Origin: Pseudomonas asturiensis
GTDB taxonomy: Bacteria; Pseudomonadota; Gammaproteobacteria; Pseudomonadales; Pseudomonadaceae
Direction of reading: 5' to 3'
Assembly (NCBI RefSeq): GCF_900143095.1
Contig: NZ_FRDA01000002.1
Coordinates: 186,001-250,000, forward strand
DNA: 64,000 nucleotides
Position numbers and translations under genes: made by a program. Below are positions 42,500-51,539 of the stretch, piece by piece. Positions within the stretch are counted from its first letter, which is position 1; every line of letters begins with the position of its first letter. Under the pieces are notes generated by a model. It had not been told where the DNA came from, did not search any database, and saw nothing but the letters and a program-made list of their open reading frames with translations.

Positions 42500-44914
42500 A
42501 TGCTCGCTGCACGCCATCTGCGTCCGGATCATCGACTCAAACCCGTTGTTTGCAGTGCGTTGCTGAGCCTTTTTCTGATCGGTGCCGTTTGCCCCGTCGC
42601 ACTGGCTGTGCCCCCCGGACAACTGGATGCCGTGACGGTCCGTGCCTACAACATTCCTTCCGGGCCGCTTGGCGCTACCCTGTCGAGCTTTGCCGTTGAC
42701 GCAGGCATAGCCTTGTCGTTCCAGCCGTCGTTGACCGAAGGCCTGACCAGCCCTGTGCTTTCCGGCCGTTACTCCACGCAAGAAGCAGTCACACGGCTGC
42801 TGGAAGGCAGTGACCTGTCGATGGTCTTGCGCAGCGACGGCAGTTACACCCTGGTACCACGCAGCGTCACACTGGATGAAACGGCAATCACCGGCACCGA
42901 GCCGCGCAGCGATTCGCTACCGCCGGTATACGCCGGCGGCCAGGTCGCCAACGGTGGTCGCCTGGGCGTTCTGGGCAATACCGATGTGATGGACGCCCCC
43001 TTCAGCGTCAGCACCTACACCTCGGCACTGATCAAGGACCAACAGGCCGTTACCGTTGCAGATGTGCTGGAACGTGACTCATCGGTGCGTTCCACAGGCC
43101 AGACCGGCGGGATTGTCGATTCATTCTTCATCCGGGGCTTTCCTGTCGGTGAAGGCAACCTCGGAGAACTGGCGTTCGACGGGGTGTACGGCGTAGCGCC
43201 GAACTATCGGGTGTTCACTGAGTACGCCGAGCGCATCGAACTGGTCAAAGGCCCTGGCGCCCTACTCTATGGCATGTCGCCCAATAACGCGGTGGGCGGC
43301 GTGATCAACGTGGTGCCCAAGCGTTCACTGGACGAGGACCTGACCCGCTTCACCGCCAGTTATGCCCAGGATGCACAGCTCGGCGGTCACCTCGACGTCA
43401 GCCGACGCTTTGGCGACGAACGCCGGTTCGGTGTGCGCCTCAACGGCAGCACGCAGCTGGGCGACACCGTCATTGAGGATCAATCCCGCCAGGTCGACAT
43501 CGGCGCAGTTTCACTCGACTATCAAGGTGAGCGTCTGCGCACCAGCCTTGACTGGCTCAACCAGAAAGAACGCTTCGACGCCGCTTCCCGCCCCTTCCTG
43601 ATCGCTTCGGGCGTGGACATACCCTCTGCTGCCAACGGCCGCACCAACGTGAGTCAGGACTGGGGCTGGTCGCGTACCCGGGACCAATCGGCCCTGCTGA
43701 GCGGGGAATACGACCTGAGCGACGCACTGACGGTTTTCGCCCATGCCGGCGGAGGCCAGTCTGAGGTCGCACGGATGTCCGATCAGACCCCGACCATCAC
43801 CAGCGCGGCGGGCGATACGTCATCGACGCCCGGCTATTACCGATTCGAAGTGCAACGCCACACCGTCGATACCGGTGCCCGCCTGCGTTTTGATACAGGC
43901 CCGATCAGTCACCGAACGGCATTGCAGGTCAGCCGTTACAACGACGTATTGTCACGCGGGATTACCTCAAGCGCGGCGGTGCTGTCGAATATCTACCACC
44001 CGGTTGATCGGCCCCAGCCTTTGATCCCCAGACCCGATGCCCCGAAGGTGTCCGAGAGCGAACTGACCGGCGTGGCGCTGGCCGACACGCTGTCGGTGCT
44101 GGATGAGCGCGTGCAGATGACCCTCGGCGTACGCAGACAGAACATCAAGTCCGACAATTACAACGCGACTGGCGTCGTGACAACGTCCTACGACGACGGC
44201 CGTACTACGCCGCTGTTCGGCGTGGTGCTCAAGCCCTGGGATCATATTTCGCTCTATTACAACTACCTTGAAGGCCTGAGCAAGGGTGACATCGCGCCTT
44301 CCACCGCCTCCAACGCAGGCGAAATCTTTGCCCCTTATGTGTCACGCCAGCACGAGGTCGGGATCAAGGCCGACTACGGCACATTTGCCACCACCCTCGC
44401 CCTGTTTCAAATCACCAAGCCCAGCGGCGAACTGGCGTCGGGCGCGTTTTCGGTACAGGGCGAGCAACGCAACCGCGGCCTCGAGCTGAATGTGTTTGGC
44501 CAGGTTACGCCAGGCACCCGGCTGCTGGGTGGCGTGACCCTGCTCGATGCCGAACTGACTCAGACCGCTGTCGCCGGCAATCGCGGCAATACGCCGGTTG
44601 GCGTGCCGCAGGTCCAGGCCAACCTGTGGGCTGAATGGGACACCCCATGGACCGAAGGTCTGACGCTGACCGGTGGCGCCATCCACACCGGCAGCCAATA
44701 CGTGAACCAGGCAAATACCCAGAAACTGGATGACTGGACGCGTCTGGACATCGGCGCACGCTACACCACTCGCATCCGTGAACGACCCACCACGTTTCGC
44801 GCCACCGTGCAGAACGTTCTGGACACCGAATACTGGTCGGGCGTCGCCTCTTATGGCGCGTTCTCCCAGGGTTCACCGCGCACTTTATTACTGTCGGCGA
44901 CTGTCGATTTCTGA
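42500..44914 (+). CDS. TonB-dependent siderophore receptor with STN signalling domain
   Basis: 804 residues. Signal peptide ('LFLIGAVCPVALA'), STN domain at residues 50-115 ('YNIPSGPLGATLSSFAVDAG' to 'MVLRSDGSYTLVP'), plug ('LGNTDVMDAPFSVSTYTSAL', 'RIELVKGPGALLYG', 'GGVINVVPKRS') and a 22-strand-type barrel ending 'TLLLSATVDF'. Close paralogue of the receptor at 28566-30806 but with the extra signalling domain. With the sigma and FecR genes directly upstream it forms a complete cell-surface signalling system. Followed after 63 bases by the ABC importer. Confidence 0.95.
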   Translation: MLAARHLRPDHRLKPVVCSALLSLFLIGAVCPVALAVPPGQLDAVTVRAYNIPSGPLGATLSSFAVDAGIALSFQPSLTEGLTSPVLSGRYSTQEAVTRLLEGSDLSMVLRSDGSYTLVPRSVTLDETAITGTEPRSDSLPPVYAGGQVANGGRLGVLGNTDVMDAPFSVSTYTSALIKDQQAVTVADVLERDSSVRSTGQTGGIVDSFFIRGFPVGEGNLGELAFDGVYGVAPNYRVFTEYAERIELVKGPGALLYGMSPNNAVGGVINVVPKRSLDEDLTRFTASYAQDAQLGGHLDVSRRFGDERRFGVRLNGSTQLGDTVIEDQSRQVDIGAVSLDYQGERLRTSLDWLNQKERFDAASRPFLIASGVDIPSAANGRTNVSQDWGWSRTRDQSALLSGEYDLSDALTVFAHAGGGQSEVARMSDQTPTITSAAGDTSSTPGYYRFEVQRHTVDTGARLRFDTGPISHRTALQVSRYNDVLSRGITSSAAVLSNIYHPVDRPQPLIPRPDAPKVSESELTGVALADTLSVLDERVQMTLGVRRQNIKSDNYNATGVVTTSYDDGRTTPLFGVVLKPWDHISLYYNYLEGLSKGDIAPSTASNAGEIFAPYVSRQHEVGIKADYGTFATTLALFQITKPSGELASGAFSVQGEQRNRGLELNVFGQVTPGTRLLGGVTLLDAELTQTAVAGNRGNTPVGVPQVQANLWAEWDTPWTEGLTLTGGAIHTGSQYVNQANTQKLDDWTRLDIGARYTTRIRERPTTFRATVQNVLDTEYWSGVASYGAFSQGSPRTLLLSATVDF

Positions 44915-44977
44915 AGCGTTCAGCCGGACTGCGGTGGGAGCCGCCAACCGACCTGACTTTTGCAAAAGGCTTTGACC

Positions 44978-46165
44978 ATGGTGACTTTTGATCGACGCAG
45001 CCACGCTTTCGCAGCGCTGCTACTGGCCGGGCTGCTGGGCCTGGCAATTTGCCTGATGACTGCCCGCGACGTCCAGGCCGCCGAAGCAGACTCGGCCCGC
45101 ACCGAGGTGACCGACCTGCTGGGGCGCAAGGTCCAGGTTCGTTTGCCGGTCAGACGCGTGATTCTCGGTGAGGGCCGCCAGCTATACCTGGTCGCCGCCC
45201 TCGACACGCAAAACCCCATCGAGCGCATCGTCGGCTGGCGCAAAGACCTGATCCAGTCCGATCCCGACACGTATAACGCGTACCTGCGCACATTTCCCGA
45301 CATTGCCAAAATCCCCACCTTCGGCGGGTTCGAAAATGGCACCTTCGACATTGAACAGGCCATTTCCCAGCGCCCGGACGTGATCATCCTCAACATCGAA
45401 GCGCAGCATGCCACCGAAGATGCGCGCTACATCGAAAAGCTCGACGCCTTGGGCATCCCGGTGGTGTACGTCGACTTTCGCAACAATCCGATGAAGAACA
45501 CCGAACCGACCATGCGCCTGTTCGGCCAGCTGTTTGGCAAGGAACAACAAGCCCAGGCCTTCATCGACTTTCGCAACCAGCAGATTCATCGCGTGACCGA
45601 TGTCATCGAGAAACAACACCCGCCCCGGCCTCGAGTATTCATCGAGCGCATCGGCGGCTACACCGACGACTGCTGCCTGAGTTTCGGCAACGAGAATTTC
45701 GGCCTGTTCGTCGACATGGCCGGGGGCGACAACATTGCCCGCAGCATCATCCCCACCACGTTCGGCCAGTTGAACCCTGAACAGGTCATCGTCGCCAATC
45801 CTGCGCACGTCGTCGTCACCACCGCCAACTGGGAAGCATTTGCCCCCGGCGGCCACTGGGTGGGTGTCGGTCCGGGCGCGAACATGGCGCAGGCCAGGGA
45901 AAAACTGGCGTGGTACACCCGGCGTCCGGCCTATGCCGGCATCAAGGCGCAGGAAAACCAGGCCTTTCATGCCATCTGGCACCAGTTCTACAACAGCCCT
46001 TACCAGTTCGTCGCCATCCAGCAACTGGCCAAGTGGTTCCATCCAGAGCTGTTTGCCGACCTGGATCCGGACGCGTCATTTCGCGAGCTGCACGAGCGTT
46101 TCCTGCCGGTGCCATACGAGCCCGGCTACTTTGTCAGCTTGCCGCAAACCGGGGTCAAACCATGA
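44978..46165 (+). CDS. Periplasmic iron-siderophore binding protein (FecB/FepB family)
   Basis: 395 residues from ATG 44978 (AAGG 9 bases upstream; a TTG at 44960 is a weaker choice). Signal peptide with hydrophobic core ('AALLLAGLLGLAICLMT') and cleavage near 'VQAAEA'. Two-lobed class III binding fold with 'TDLLGRKVQVRLPVRRVIL', 'ISQRPDVIILNIEA' and 'LNPEQVIVANPAHVVV'. Longer than FepB-type proteins. The stop overlaps the start of the permease gene. Confidence 0.9.
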   Translation: MVTFDRRSHAFAALLLAGLLGLAICLMTARDVQAAEADSARTEVTDLLGRKVQVRLPVRRVILGEGRQLYLVAALDTQNPIERIVGWRKDLIQSDPDTYNAYLRTFPDIAKIPTFGGFENGTFDIEQAISQRPDVIILNIEAQHATEDARYIEKLDALGIPVVYVDFRNNPMKNTEPTMRLFGQLFGKEQQAQAFIDFRNQQIHRVTDVIEKQHPPRPRVFIERIGGYTDDCCLSFGNENFGLFVDMAGGDNIARSIIPTTFGQLNPEQVIVANPAHVVVTTANWEAFAPGGHWVGVGPGANMAQAREKLAWYTRRPAYAGIKAQENQAFHAIWHQFYNSPYQFVAIQQLAKWFHPELFADLDPDASFRELHERFLPVPYEPGYFVSLPQTGVKP

Positions 46166-47223
46166 ATGGCGGGGTTGACGCCGTGGTGGTACAGGGCGAC
46201 ACCTATCGCCGTCTGGTGCTGCGCAGACGCCTGATCCTTTCCGGGCTGCTGTTTTTGCTGACGTGCAGCGTGCTGCTCGACCTGGCCCTTGGCCCGGCGA
46301 GTTACAGCCTTGGCGAAGTGCTCGACGCGCTGTTCTCGCCGGCCAGCGCATCCCCTCAGGTGCGCGTTGTGATGTGGGACATCCGCCTGCCCGTGGCGTT
46401 GATGGCCGTGGCCGTGGGCGCAGCGTTGTCGCTGGCCGGCGCGCAGATGCAGACCATCCTCAACAACCCACTAGCCAGCCCGTTCACCTTGGGTATTTCC
46501 GCCGCCGCCAGCTTCGGCGCAGCCCTGGGCCTGGCCTTCGGCGTCGCGCTGTTTCCCCTGGCGGCGCAATTCATGGTGCCGCTGAACGCCTTTATCATGG
46601 CCATGCTGTCGGCGCTGCTGATCCATTTTCTAAGCATGCGGCGAGGTGTCACGGCTGAAACCATCGTCTTGCTCGGCATCGCCCTGGTATTCACCTTCAA
46701 CGCGTTGTTGGCGCTGGTGCAGTTCTTCGCCACTGAACAGGCGGTGGCCGCCGTCGTGTTCTGGACCATGGGCAGCCTGACCAAAGCGACCTGGCCAAAA
46801 CTCGGGATTATCTGTCTGGTGATCGTTATTACCTTGCCGATCTTCGCCAAGCGCGCCTGGGCCATGACCGCCCTGCGCCTGGGCGACGAAAAGGCCGCCA
46901 GTTTCGGTATCAACGTGCGCAGCCTGCGTTTTCAGACGCTGATCATGGTCAGTCTGCTCGCCTCGTTTCCGGTGGCGTTCGTCGGTACGATCGGGTTCAT
47001 CGGCCTGGTCGGGCCGCACATCGCCCGCATGTTGATCGGTGAAGATCAGCGCTTTTTCCTGCCGGCCTCGCTGCTGACCGGCTCGCTGATCCTGTCTGCC
47101 AGCTCCGTGGTCAGCAAAACCCTGATCCCCGGCGCGATCTTCCCGATTGGCGTGGTCACGTCGCTGATCGGCGTACCCTTCTTCATATCTCTGATTCTGG
47201 GCGGAAAGAAAAACTCATGGTGA
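46162..47223 (+). CDS. FecCD-family siderophore ABC permease
   Basis: 353 residues from ATG 46162, which overlaps the stop of the binding-protein gene (ATGA); a longer upstream extension in the same frame is only a shadow of that gene. About ten membrane helices, with 'MWDIRLPVALMAVAVGAALS', 'NNPLASPFTLGISAAASFGA' (the usual NPLA.P..LG motif) and 'GTIGFIGLVGPHIARMLIG' (EAA-like coupling loop). Only one permease gene, so a homodimer is likely. Confidence 0.95.
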   Translation: MNGGVDAVVVQGDTYRRLVLRRRLILSGLLFLLTCSVLLDLALGPASYSLGEVLDALFSPASASPQVRVVMWDIRLPVALMAVAVGAALSLAGAQMQTILNNPLASPFTLGISAAASFGAALGLAFGVALFPLAAQFMVPLNAFIMAMLSALLIHFLSMRRGVTAETIVLLGIALVFTFNALLALVQFFATEQAVAAVVFWTMGSLTKATWPKLGIICLVIVITLPIFAKRAWAMTALRLGDEKAASFGINVRSLRFQTLIMVSLLASFPVAFVGTIGFIGLVGPHIARMLIGEDQRFFLPASLLTGSLILSASSVVSKTLIPGAIFPIGVVTSLIGVPFFISLILGGKKNSW

Positions 47224-47972
47224 CGTTACAGCTTGAGAATCTGGGTGCCCGCTACGGCCAGCGCGAGATCCTTCGCGACGTATCGACCACGACGTTTTCC
47301 GGTGGCCATGTGGTGGCCGTCGTCGGCCCCAACGCGGCAGGCAAATCGACGTTGTTCAAGCGCATGGCCGGGCTGATCGACGGTGCCGGGCAGGTGATCC
47401 TGCAAGCGTCCAAAAAAGGACACACGGGCATCAGCTACATGCCCCAGGGGCTCAACGCCAGCGCACGGCTGACGGTGTACGAGTCGGTGCTGCTGGCGCG
47501 CAAGCAACTGACGCCGGGCTGGGTCGTTCACGATGAGGAGTTGCAGCGGGTCGATGAAATTCTTACGGCGCTGGGCATCGATGAACTGTCCTTTCGCAAC
47601 CTCGGTGAGCTCAGCGGCGGTCAGCAGCAACTGGTGTCCATTGCCCAAACCCTGGTGCGCGAGCCGGAAATTCTGCTGATGGACGAACCCACCAGTGCTC
47701 TGGACATGCATCGGCAGATTCAGGTGCTGAATTTCATGCGCAGTCTGGCTCGAAAACGCGAGGTCATTGTGTTTATCGCCATCCATGACCTGAACCAGGC
47801 GCTGCGTTTTGCCGATCAGGTGCTGGTGATCGCCGACGGCACTGCACAAGGCAGTGGGCCAAGCCACGACGTGATCACCGAATCGATGCTGCGCAGCGTG
47901 TACAAGGTCCAGGCCCGGATCGAGCAATGCAGCCGCGGTCAACGGCATATCGTGATTGACGGTATTGTCTGA
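47217..47972 (+). CDS. ABC transporter ATP-binding protein for siderophore uptake (FecE/FhuC-like)
   Basis: 251 residues. Walker A 'VVGPNAAGKSTLFKR' (G-x4-GKST form, with AAGKST), Q-loop 'YMPQGLNA', signature 'LGELSGGQQQLVSIAQTL', Walker B 'EILLMDEPTSALD' and His switch 'FIAIHDLNQAL'. Overlaps the end of the permease gene by 7 bases. Completes the inner-membrane importer. Confidence 0.95.
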   Translation: MVTLQLENLGARYGQREILRDVSTTTFSGGHVVAVVGPNAAGKSTLFKRMAGLIDGAGQVILQASKKGHTGISYMPQGLNASARLTVYESVLLARKQLTPGWVVHDEELQRVDEILTALGIDELSFRNLGELSGGQQQLVSIAQTLVREPEILLMDEPTSALDMHRQIQVLNFMRSLARKREVIVFIAIHDLNQALRFADQVLVIADGTAQGSGPSHDVITESMLRSVYKVQARIEQCSRGQRHIVIDGIV

Positions 47973-47984
47973 TCGTTCGTAACG

Positions 47985-48410
47985 ACGCCCCGCTCACTCG
48001 ATGGTCGTTCTCGGTATCGCAATCCGTTCACCACACTGTTGATGCTGGTGGGCGTGCTGTTGCTGTTCATCGTTCCGGAAGTGATGACGGCGTTCACGAT
48101 TGTGTCGACGGTGTCAGCCATCCTGGTGATCTTCACCTGGTCGACCATCCTCGCGTCTTACATTGCCTATCGTAAAAAGCGGCCCGACCTGCATGCACAG
48201 TCGACCTACAAGATGCCCGGAGGCGTGCCGATGGCCTGGTTCTCTATGGCATTTCTGGGATTTGTGCTGGGGCTGCTCGCCTTGAGGCCCGACACCCGCA
48301 TTGCGCTGATGGTCATGCCGGCCTGGTTCATCTGGCTGGCCATTGCCTACTCACTGACACACCGCAAAAAATCCCGATCCGCAGCCGATTCGGCAAGGCT
48401 GTACACCTGA
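47985..48410 (+). pseudogene. C-terminal fragment of an amino-acid permease (CycA/APC family)
   Basis: About 140 residues. 'NPFTTLLMLVGVLLLFIVPE', 'STILASYIAYRKKRPDLHAQ' and 'STYKMPGGVPMAWFSMAFLG' match the last three or four helices of D-serine/D-alanine/glycine permeases. The N-terminal two thirds are absent and no start with a ribosome site is present. It ends at a natural stop and terminator, so the 5' part was probably replaced when the siderophore locus was inserted. Confidence 0.8.
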
Positions 48411-48436
48411 CACCTGCCGACTGGAATGCCAAACGC

Positions 48437-48466
48437 AAGGGCCGTCAGGTGTACCTGACGGCCCTT
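48437..48466. terminator. Bidirectional rho-independent terminator
   Basis: Perfect 14-bp stem AAGGGCCGTCAGGT/ACCTGACGGCCCTT with a GT loop, between the permease fragment (+) and the GST gene (-). A and T ends on both sides allow action in both directions. Confidence 0.8.
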
Positions 48467-48497
48467 TGCGCGAACGCCTGACGGTATTTGCTCGGGT

Positions 48498-49124
48498 TCA
48501 GGCGCCCTGCTGTTCCAGCTTCCAGGCCCGCTTCCAGCTGTCCAGCGCTGTCAGACGCTGCAGGTACGCCTGCAAATGAGGGTATTGCGCACCAGCCTGC
48601 AATTGTTCAACCACGGTAATCGCGACAAAGGCCAGCATGAAGTCCGCGCCGGACAACCTGTTGCCGACAATAAAGGTCCTGTCTGCAAGCACACCGTCCA
48701 GAAAACCCAGGACCTTATTGAATTCGGTCCGGGTGTAGCCGTCCAGAAATGCCAGATGGGTCCCGGCATCGATCTCGAACTGTGTGAACACCTTGAGCAG
48801 TACAGGCACCATCGCCGAACTTTCCGCAAAATGAACCCATTGCAGGTACTCCAGGTAGTCCGGCGAACTGAACGCTGGCTCCAGTTGCGGAGCAAAGCGG
48901 CGGATCAGGTACTCGACAATGGCCCCTGATTCAACCAGCACGTGACCGTCGAGTTCAACGACCGGCGACTTGCCCAGCGGATGAATGCGCTTGAGTGAAT
49001 CCGGGGCGAGCTGGGTGGCCGGATCGCGCTGATAACGAACCAGTGTGTAAGGCTCGCCGATCTCTTCCAACAGCCAGAGGATACGCAGCGATCGGGACGC
49101 ATTGAGATGATGAAGTGTGATCAT
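48498..49124 (-). CDS. Glutathione S-transferase
   Basis: 208 residues. N-terminal thioredoxin fold 'LHHLNASRSLRILWLLEEIG' (with the catalytic Ser region 'ASRS'), 'HPLGKSPVVELDGHVLVESG' (cis-Pro loop and ES motif) and an all-helical C-terminal domain with 'VGNRLSGADFMLAFVAI' (N-cap box). Cytoplasmic detoxification enzyme. Next to a DJ-1 gene on the same strand, about 65 bases apart. Confidence 0.9.
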   Translation of the reverse strand: MITLHHLNASRSLRILWLLEEIGEPYTLVRYQRDPATQLAPDSLKRIHPLGKSPVVELDGHVLVESGAIVEYLIRRFAPQLEPAFSSPDYLEYLQWVHFAESSAMVPVLLKVFTQFEIDAGTHLAFLDGYTRTEFNKVLGFLDGVLADRTFIVGNRLSGADFMLAFVAITVVEQLQAGAQYPHLQAYLQRLTALDSWKRAWKLEQQGA

Positions 49125-49188
49125 GATAACGCTCGTCGATGAGGGCGAAGCGCCTGAGCGCCGGCCGGCACTCAGGCCTGTTCAGAGG

Positions 49189-49866
49189 CTAGTTGAGTTG
49201 GGCGACCAGCGCCTTGGCAACCGCTTCGGAGCTGGCCGGGTTCTGGCCAGTGATCAATGTGCCGTCTTCGATCACGAACGGTGCCCAGTCAGGCCCTTTT
49301 TCATAAAGCCCGCCCAGACGCTGGAACTCGTCTTCGATCAAGAACGGCACCACATCGGTCAGCTCCACAGCGGCTTCCTCACCGTTGGTAAAGCCCGTCA
49401 CGCGGCGTCCCCTGATCAATGGTGATCCGTCGGCCGCCTTCACGTGGCGCAGTGCGCCCGGTGCATGGCAGACAAAACCGATGGGCTTGCCCGCCCGTTC
49501 AAATGACTCGATCAGCGCGATGGAAAGCGGCGACTCGGCCAGGTCCCACAACGGACCATGTCCGCCTGGGTAGAACACCGTGTCGAAGTCCTCCTGGCTG
49601 ACGGTATCCAGCCTGACGGTTGTTGCAAGCGCGTGCTGCGTTGCAGGGTCAGCATTGAAACGATGAGTCATTTCAGTCTGGAAGTCGGGCAGTTCACTCT
49701 TCGGGTCCAGCGGAGGCTGACCGCCCGCAGGCGATGCCAGTACGACTTCGGCACCGGCGTCTTTGAAGACATAGTAAGGGGCGGCGAACTCTTCGAGCCA
49801 GAACCCGGTTTTCAGACCCGTGTTACCGAGTTGGTCGTGAGACGTCAAAACCATCAGAACTTTCAT
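49189..49866 (-). CDS. DJ-1/PfpI superfamily protein (class I glutamine amidotransferase-like), copy 1
   Basis: 225 residues. Catalytic region: 'WLEEFAAPYYVFKDAG' (Glu), 'VFYPGGHGPLWDLAES' and nucleophile Cys in 'IGFVCHAPGALRHV'. Hsp31/GATase1-like family of chaperone, deglycase and methylglyoxal-detoxifying proteins. It is closely similar along its whole length to the plus-strand gene at 53240-53917. No tetR-type operator was found in front of this copy. Confidence 0.9.
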   Translation of the reverse strand: MKVLMVLTSHDQLGNTGLKTGFWLEEFAAPYYVFKDAGAEVVLASPAGGQPPLDPKSELPDFQTEMTHRFNADPATQHALATTVRLDTVSQEDFDTVFYPGGHGPLWDLAESPLSIALIESFERAGKPIGFVCHAPGALRHVKAADGSPLIRGRRVTGFTNGEEAAVELTDVVPFLIEDEFQRLGGLYEKGPDWAPFVIEDGTLITGQNPASSEAVAKALVAQLN

Positions 49867-49950
49867 GTATATCCCTCGCTTTTGCAGTTAGGCCCGTGAC
49901 GACAATCAACGTCTTGGGCAGAGTCAAAAATGGATCACACTGTCGTCGTT

Positions 49951-51369
49951 CTAGCCGTTGAAGAACGCCTGGAGCGCTTGTGCTTTATCGCCATAGGGCG
50001 CACGCAGACGAAGATTGGCGGCCCCGTCCGGGCTTTGCACGACCACTGGTTTTGCATGCGTGAAGCGACGAAAACCGTGAATGCCGTGATAGGCCCCCAT
50101 GCCCGACGCGCCTACTCCACCGAACGGCAGGCTGTCGATTGAGGCATGTGTCATGACATCGTTGATCACCAGGCCGCCCGATGTGGTTTGTCGGGTGAAT
50201 TGCTGCTGGTCATTCAGGTCGTCGCTAAAGTAGTAAGCCGCCAGAGGGCGTGGATTGGCATTGATGTAAGCGATGGGCTCAGCGGCGGTGCGATAGGTTT
50301 TAACCGGCAGAAGCGGCCCGAAGATTTCTTCTTGCATGATTGCCATCTCATCAGTCACATCAAGCACAAGGTGCGGAGCAATCGTGCGGGATGTGGCATC
50401 GAAGGCCAGCTCACTGTCCGGGGACAGCTTGATCAGCCTCGCACCTTTTTTCTCTGCGTCGGCCAGCAGGCCAACCAGCCGGTCGAAATGACGGTCGCTG
50501 ATAATCGAGGTGTATTCGGGATTGCCGATAACGCAGGCAAAGCTGGTCGCGATAAAGTCGCGGCTGAACTTGATCAGCGGCTCCACGGCGTCCTGCGGCA
50601 CCATCATGTAATCCGGCGACAGGCAGATCTGGCCGGCATTGAACGTCTTGATGGTCAGCGTGCGCTCCACGGCGGTGCGCAGATCGTAGCCTTGCGCCAC
50701 AACCACCGGAGACTTGCCGCCCAGTTCAAGCGTCACCGGAACCAGGTTTTGCGCCGCAGCACGCATCACGTGACGGCCGACGCCGGTGCTGCCGGTGAAC
50801 ACCAGATGGTCAAAGGGCAACCCGCTGAACGCAGCGCCCACGTCCGCATCACCCAATACCACGGTCAGTTCGACGGGATCGAAATAGCCTGCAATCAGCT
50901 CGACCAGAAGCTCGGACGTTCTGGGGGTCAGTTCCGAAGGCTTGAGCATCGCCGTGTTACCGCCAGCGAACACGCCTGCCAATGGGCCGAACGCCAGATT
51001 GATCGGAAAATTCCATGGACTGATGATGCCGACGACACCCAGTGGCTGCGACTCGATCCACGCTTGCATGCCCGGCCCTGGGCTTTGCACCGACTCAGGC
51101 TGCATCCACTGCTCCACGTGTTCAGCGGAGTGTTCAAGCATTTTGACGGTGGTAGCCAGGTCCGCAATCATCGACTGATAAACACTGCGATTGCCGAAGT
51201 CGGCACTGATAGCGGCACTGATGGTGGAATGATTTTCACGAAGCAGGCGTGCCGCGCGCAACAATCTATCCGTTCGGGCCGATGCATCGACAGGCCCTGC
51301 AGCAAGGTGCGCTCGTTTCATGCTGCGCAAAATCGTTTGCAGGTCGTTGGCGTCTGGCTGGTATCCCAT
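49951..51369 (-). CDS. Coniferyl-aldehyde-dehydrogenase-type ALDH
   Basis: 472 residues from ATG 51369 (GGGGAAGAG just upstream; upstream in-frame starts lack a site). Class-3-like ALDH with 'GIISPWNFPINLAFGPLAG', 'LVFTGSTGVGRHVM' (NAD loop), general-base Glu in 'VTLELGGKSPVVVA', the catalytic Cys in 'FNAGQICLSPDYMM' and 'EEIFGPLLPVKTY'. Oxidises aromatic or aliphatic aldehydes. Divergent from the LysR gene at 51540. Confidence 0.9.
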   Translation of the reverse strand: MGYQPDANDLQTILRSMKRAHLAAGPVDASARTDRLLRAARLLRENHSTISAAISADFGNRSVYQSMIADLATTVKMLEHSAEHVEQWMQPESVQSPGPGMQAWIESQPLGVVGIISPWNFPINLAFGPLAGVFAGGNTAMLKPSELTPRTSELLVELIAGYFDPVELTVVLGDADVGAAFSGLPFDHLVFTGSTGVGRHVMRAAAQNLVPVTLELGGKSPVVVAQGYDLRTAVERTLTIKTFNAGQICLSPDYMMVPQDAVEPLIKFSRDFIATSFACVIGNPEYTSIISDRHFDRLVGLLADAEKKGARLIKLSPDSELAFDATSRTIAPHLVLDVTDEMAIMQEEIFGPLLPVKTYRTAAEPIAYINANPRPLAAYYFSDDLNDQQQFTRQTTSGGLVINDVMTHASIDSLPFGGVGASGMGAYHGIHGFRRFTHAKPVVVQSPDGAANLRLRAPYGDKAQALQAFFNG

Positions 51370-51539
51370 CTCTCTTCCCCTGAACATCTGTGTATGGATG
51401 AATAAGTGCAGCCGCCTGACATCCCCAGTGGTCGTCGACAATCAGCTGCGTTCAAACGTGCCGTCATCCTATGGGGCTGGCGCCGGAGTAAAAAGACAGG
51501 TTATTTTAGGTTTCATATAAATAATTTTATGGATAGCGC

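Noticed and set aside
45910..46161. N-terminal extension of the FecCD permease
   Set aside because: The extra 84 codons overlap the binding-protein gene and lack a signal or membrane character; ATG 46162 overlaps the stop in the usual coupled manner.
28566..47972. Identification of the siderophore locus as achromobactin or yersiniabactin
   Set aside because: Achromobactin clusters carry three NIS synthetases plus a diaminobutyrate aminotransferase, and yersiniabactin needs NRPS/PKS genes; neither is present.
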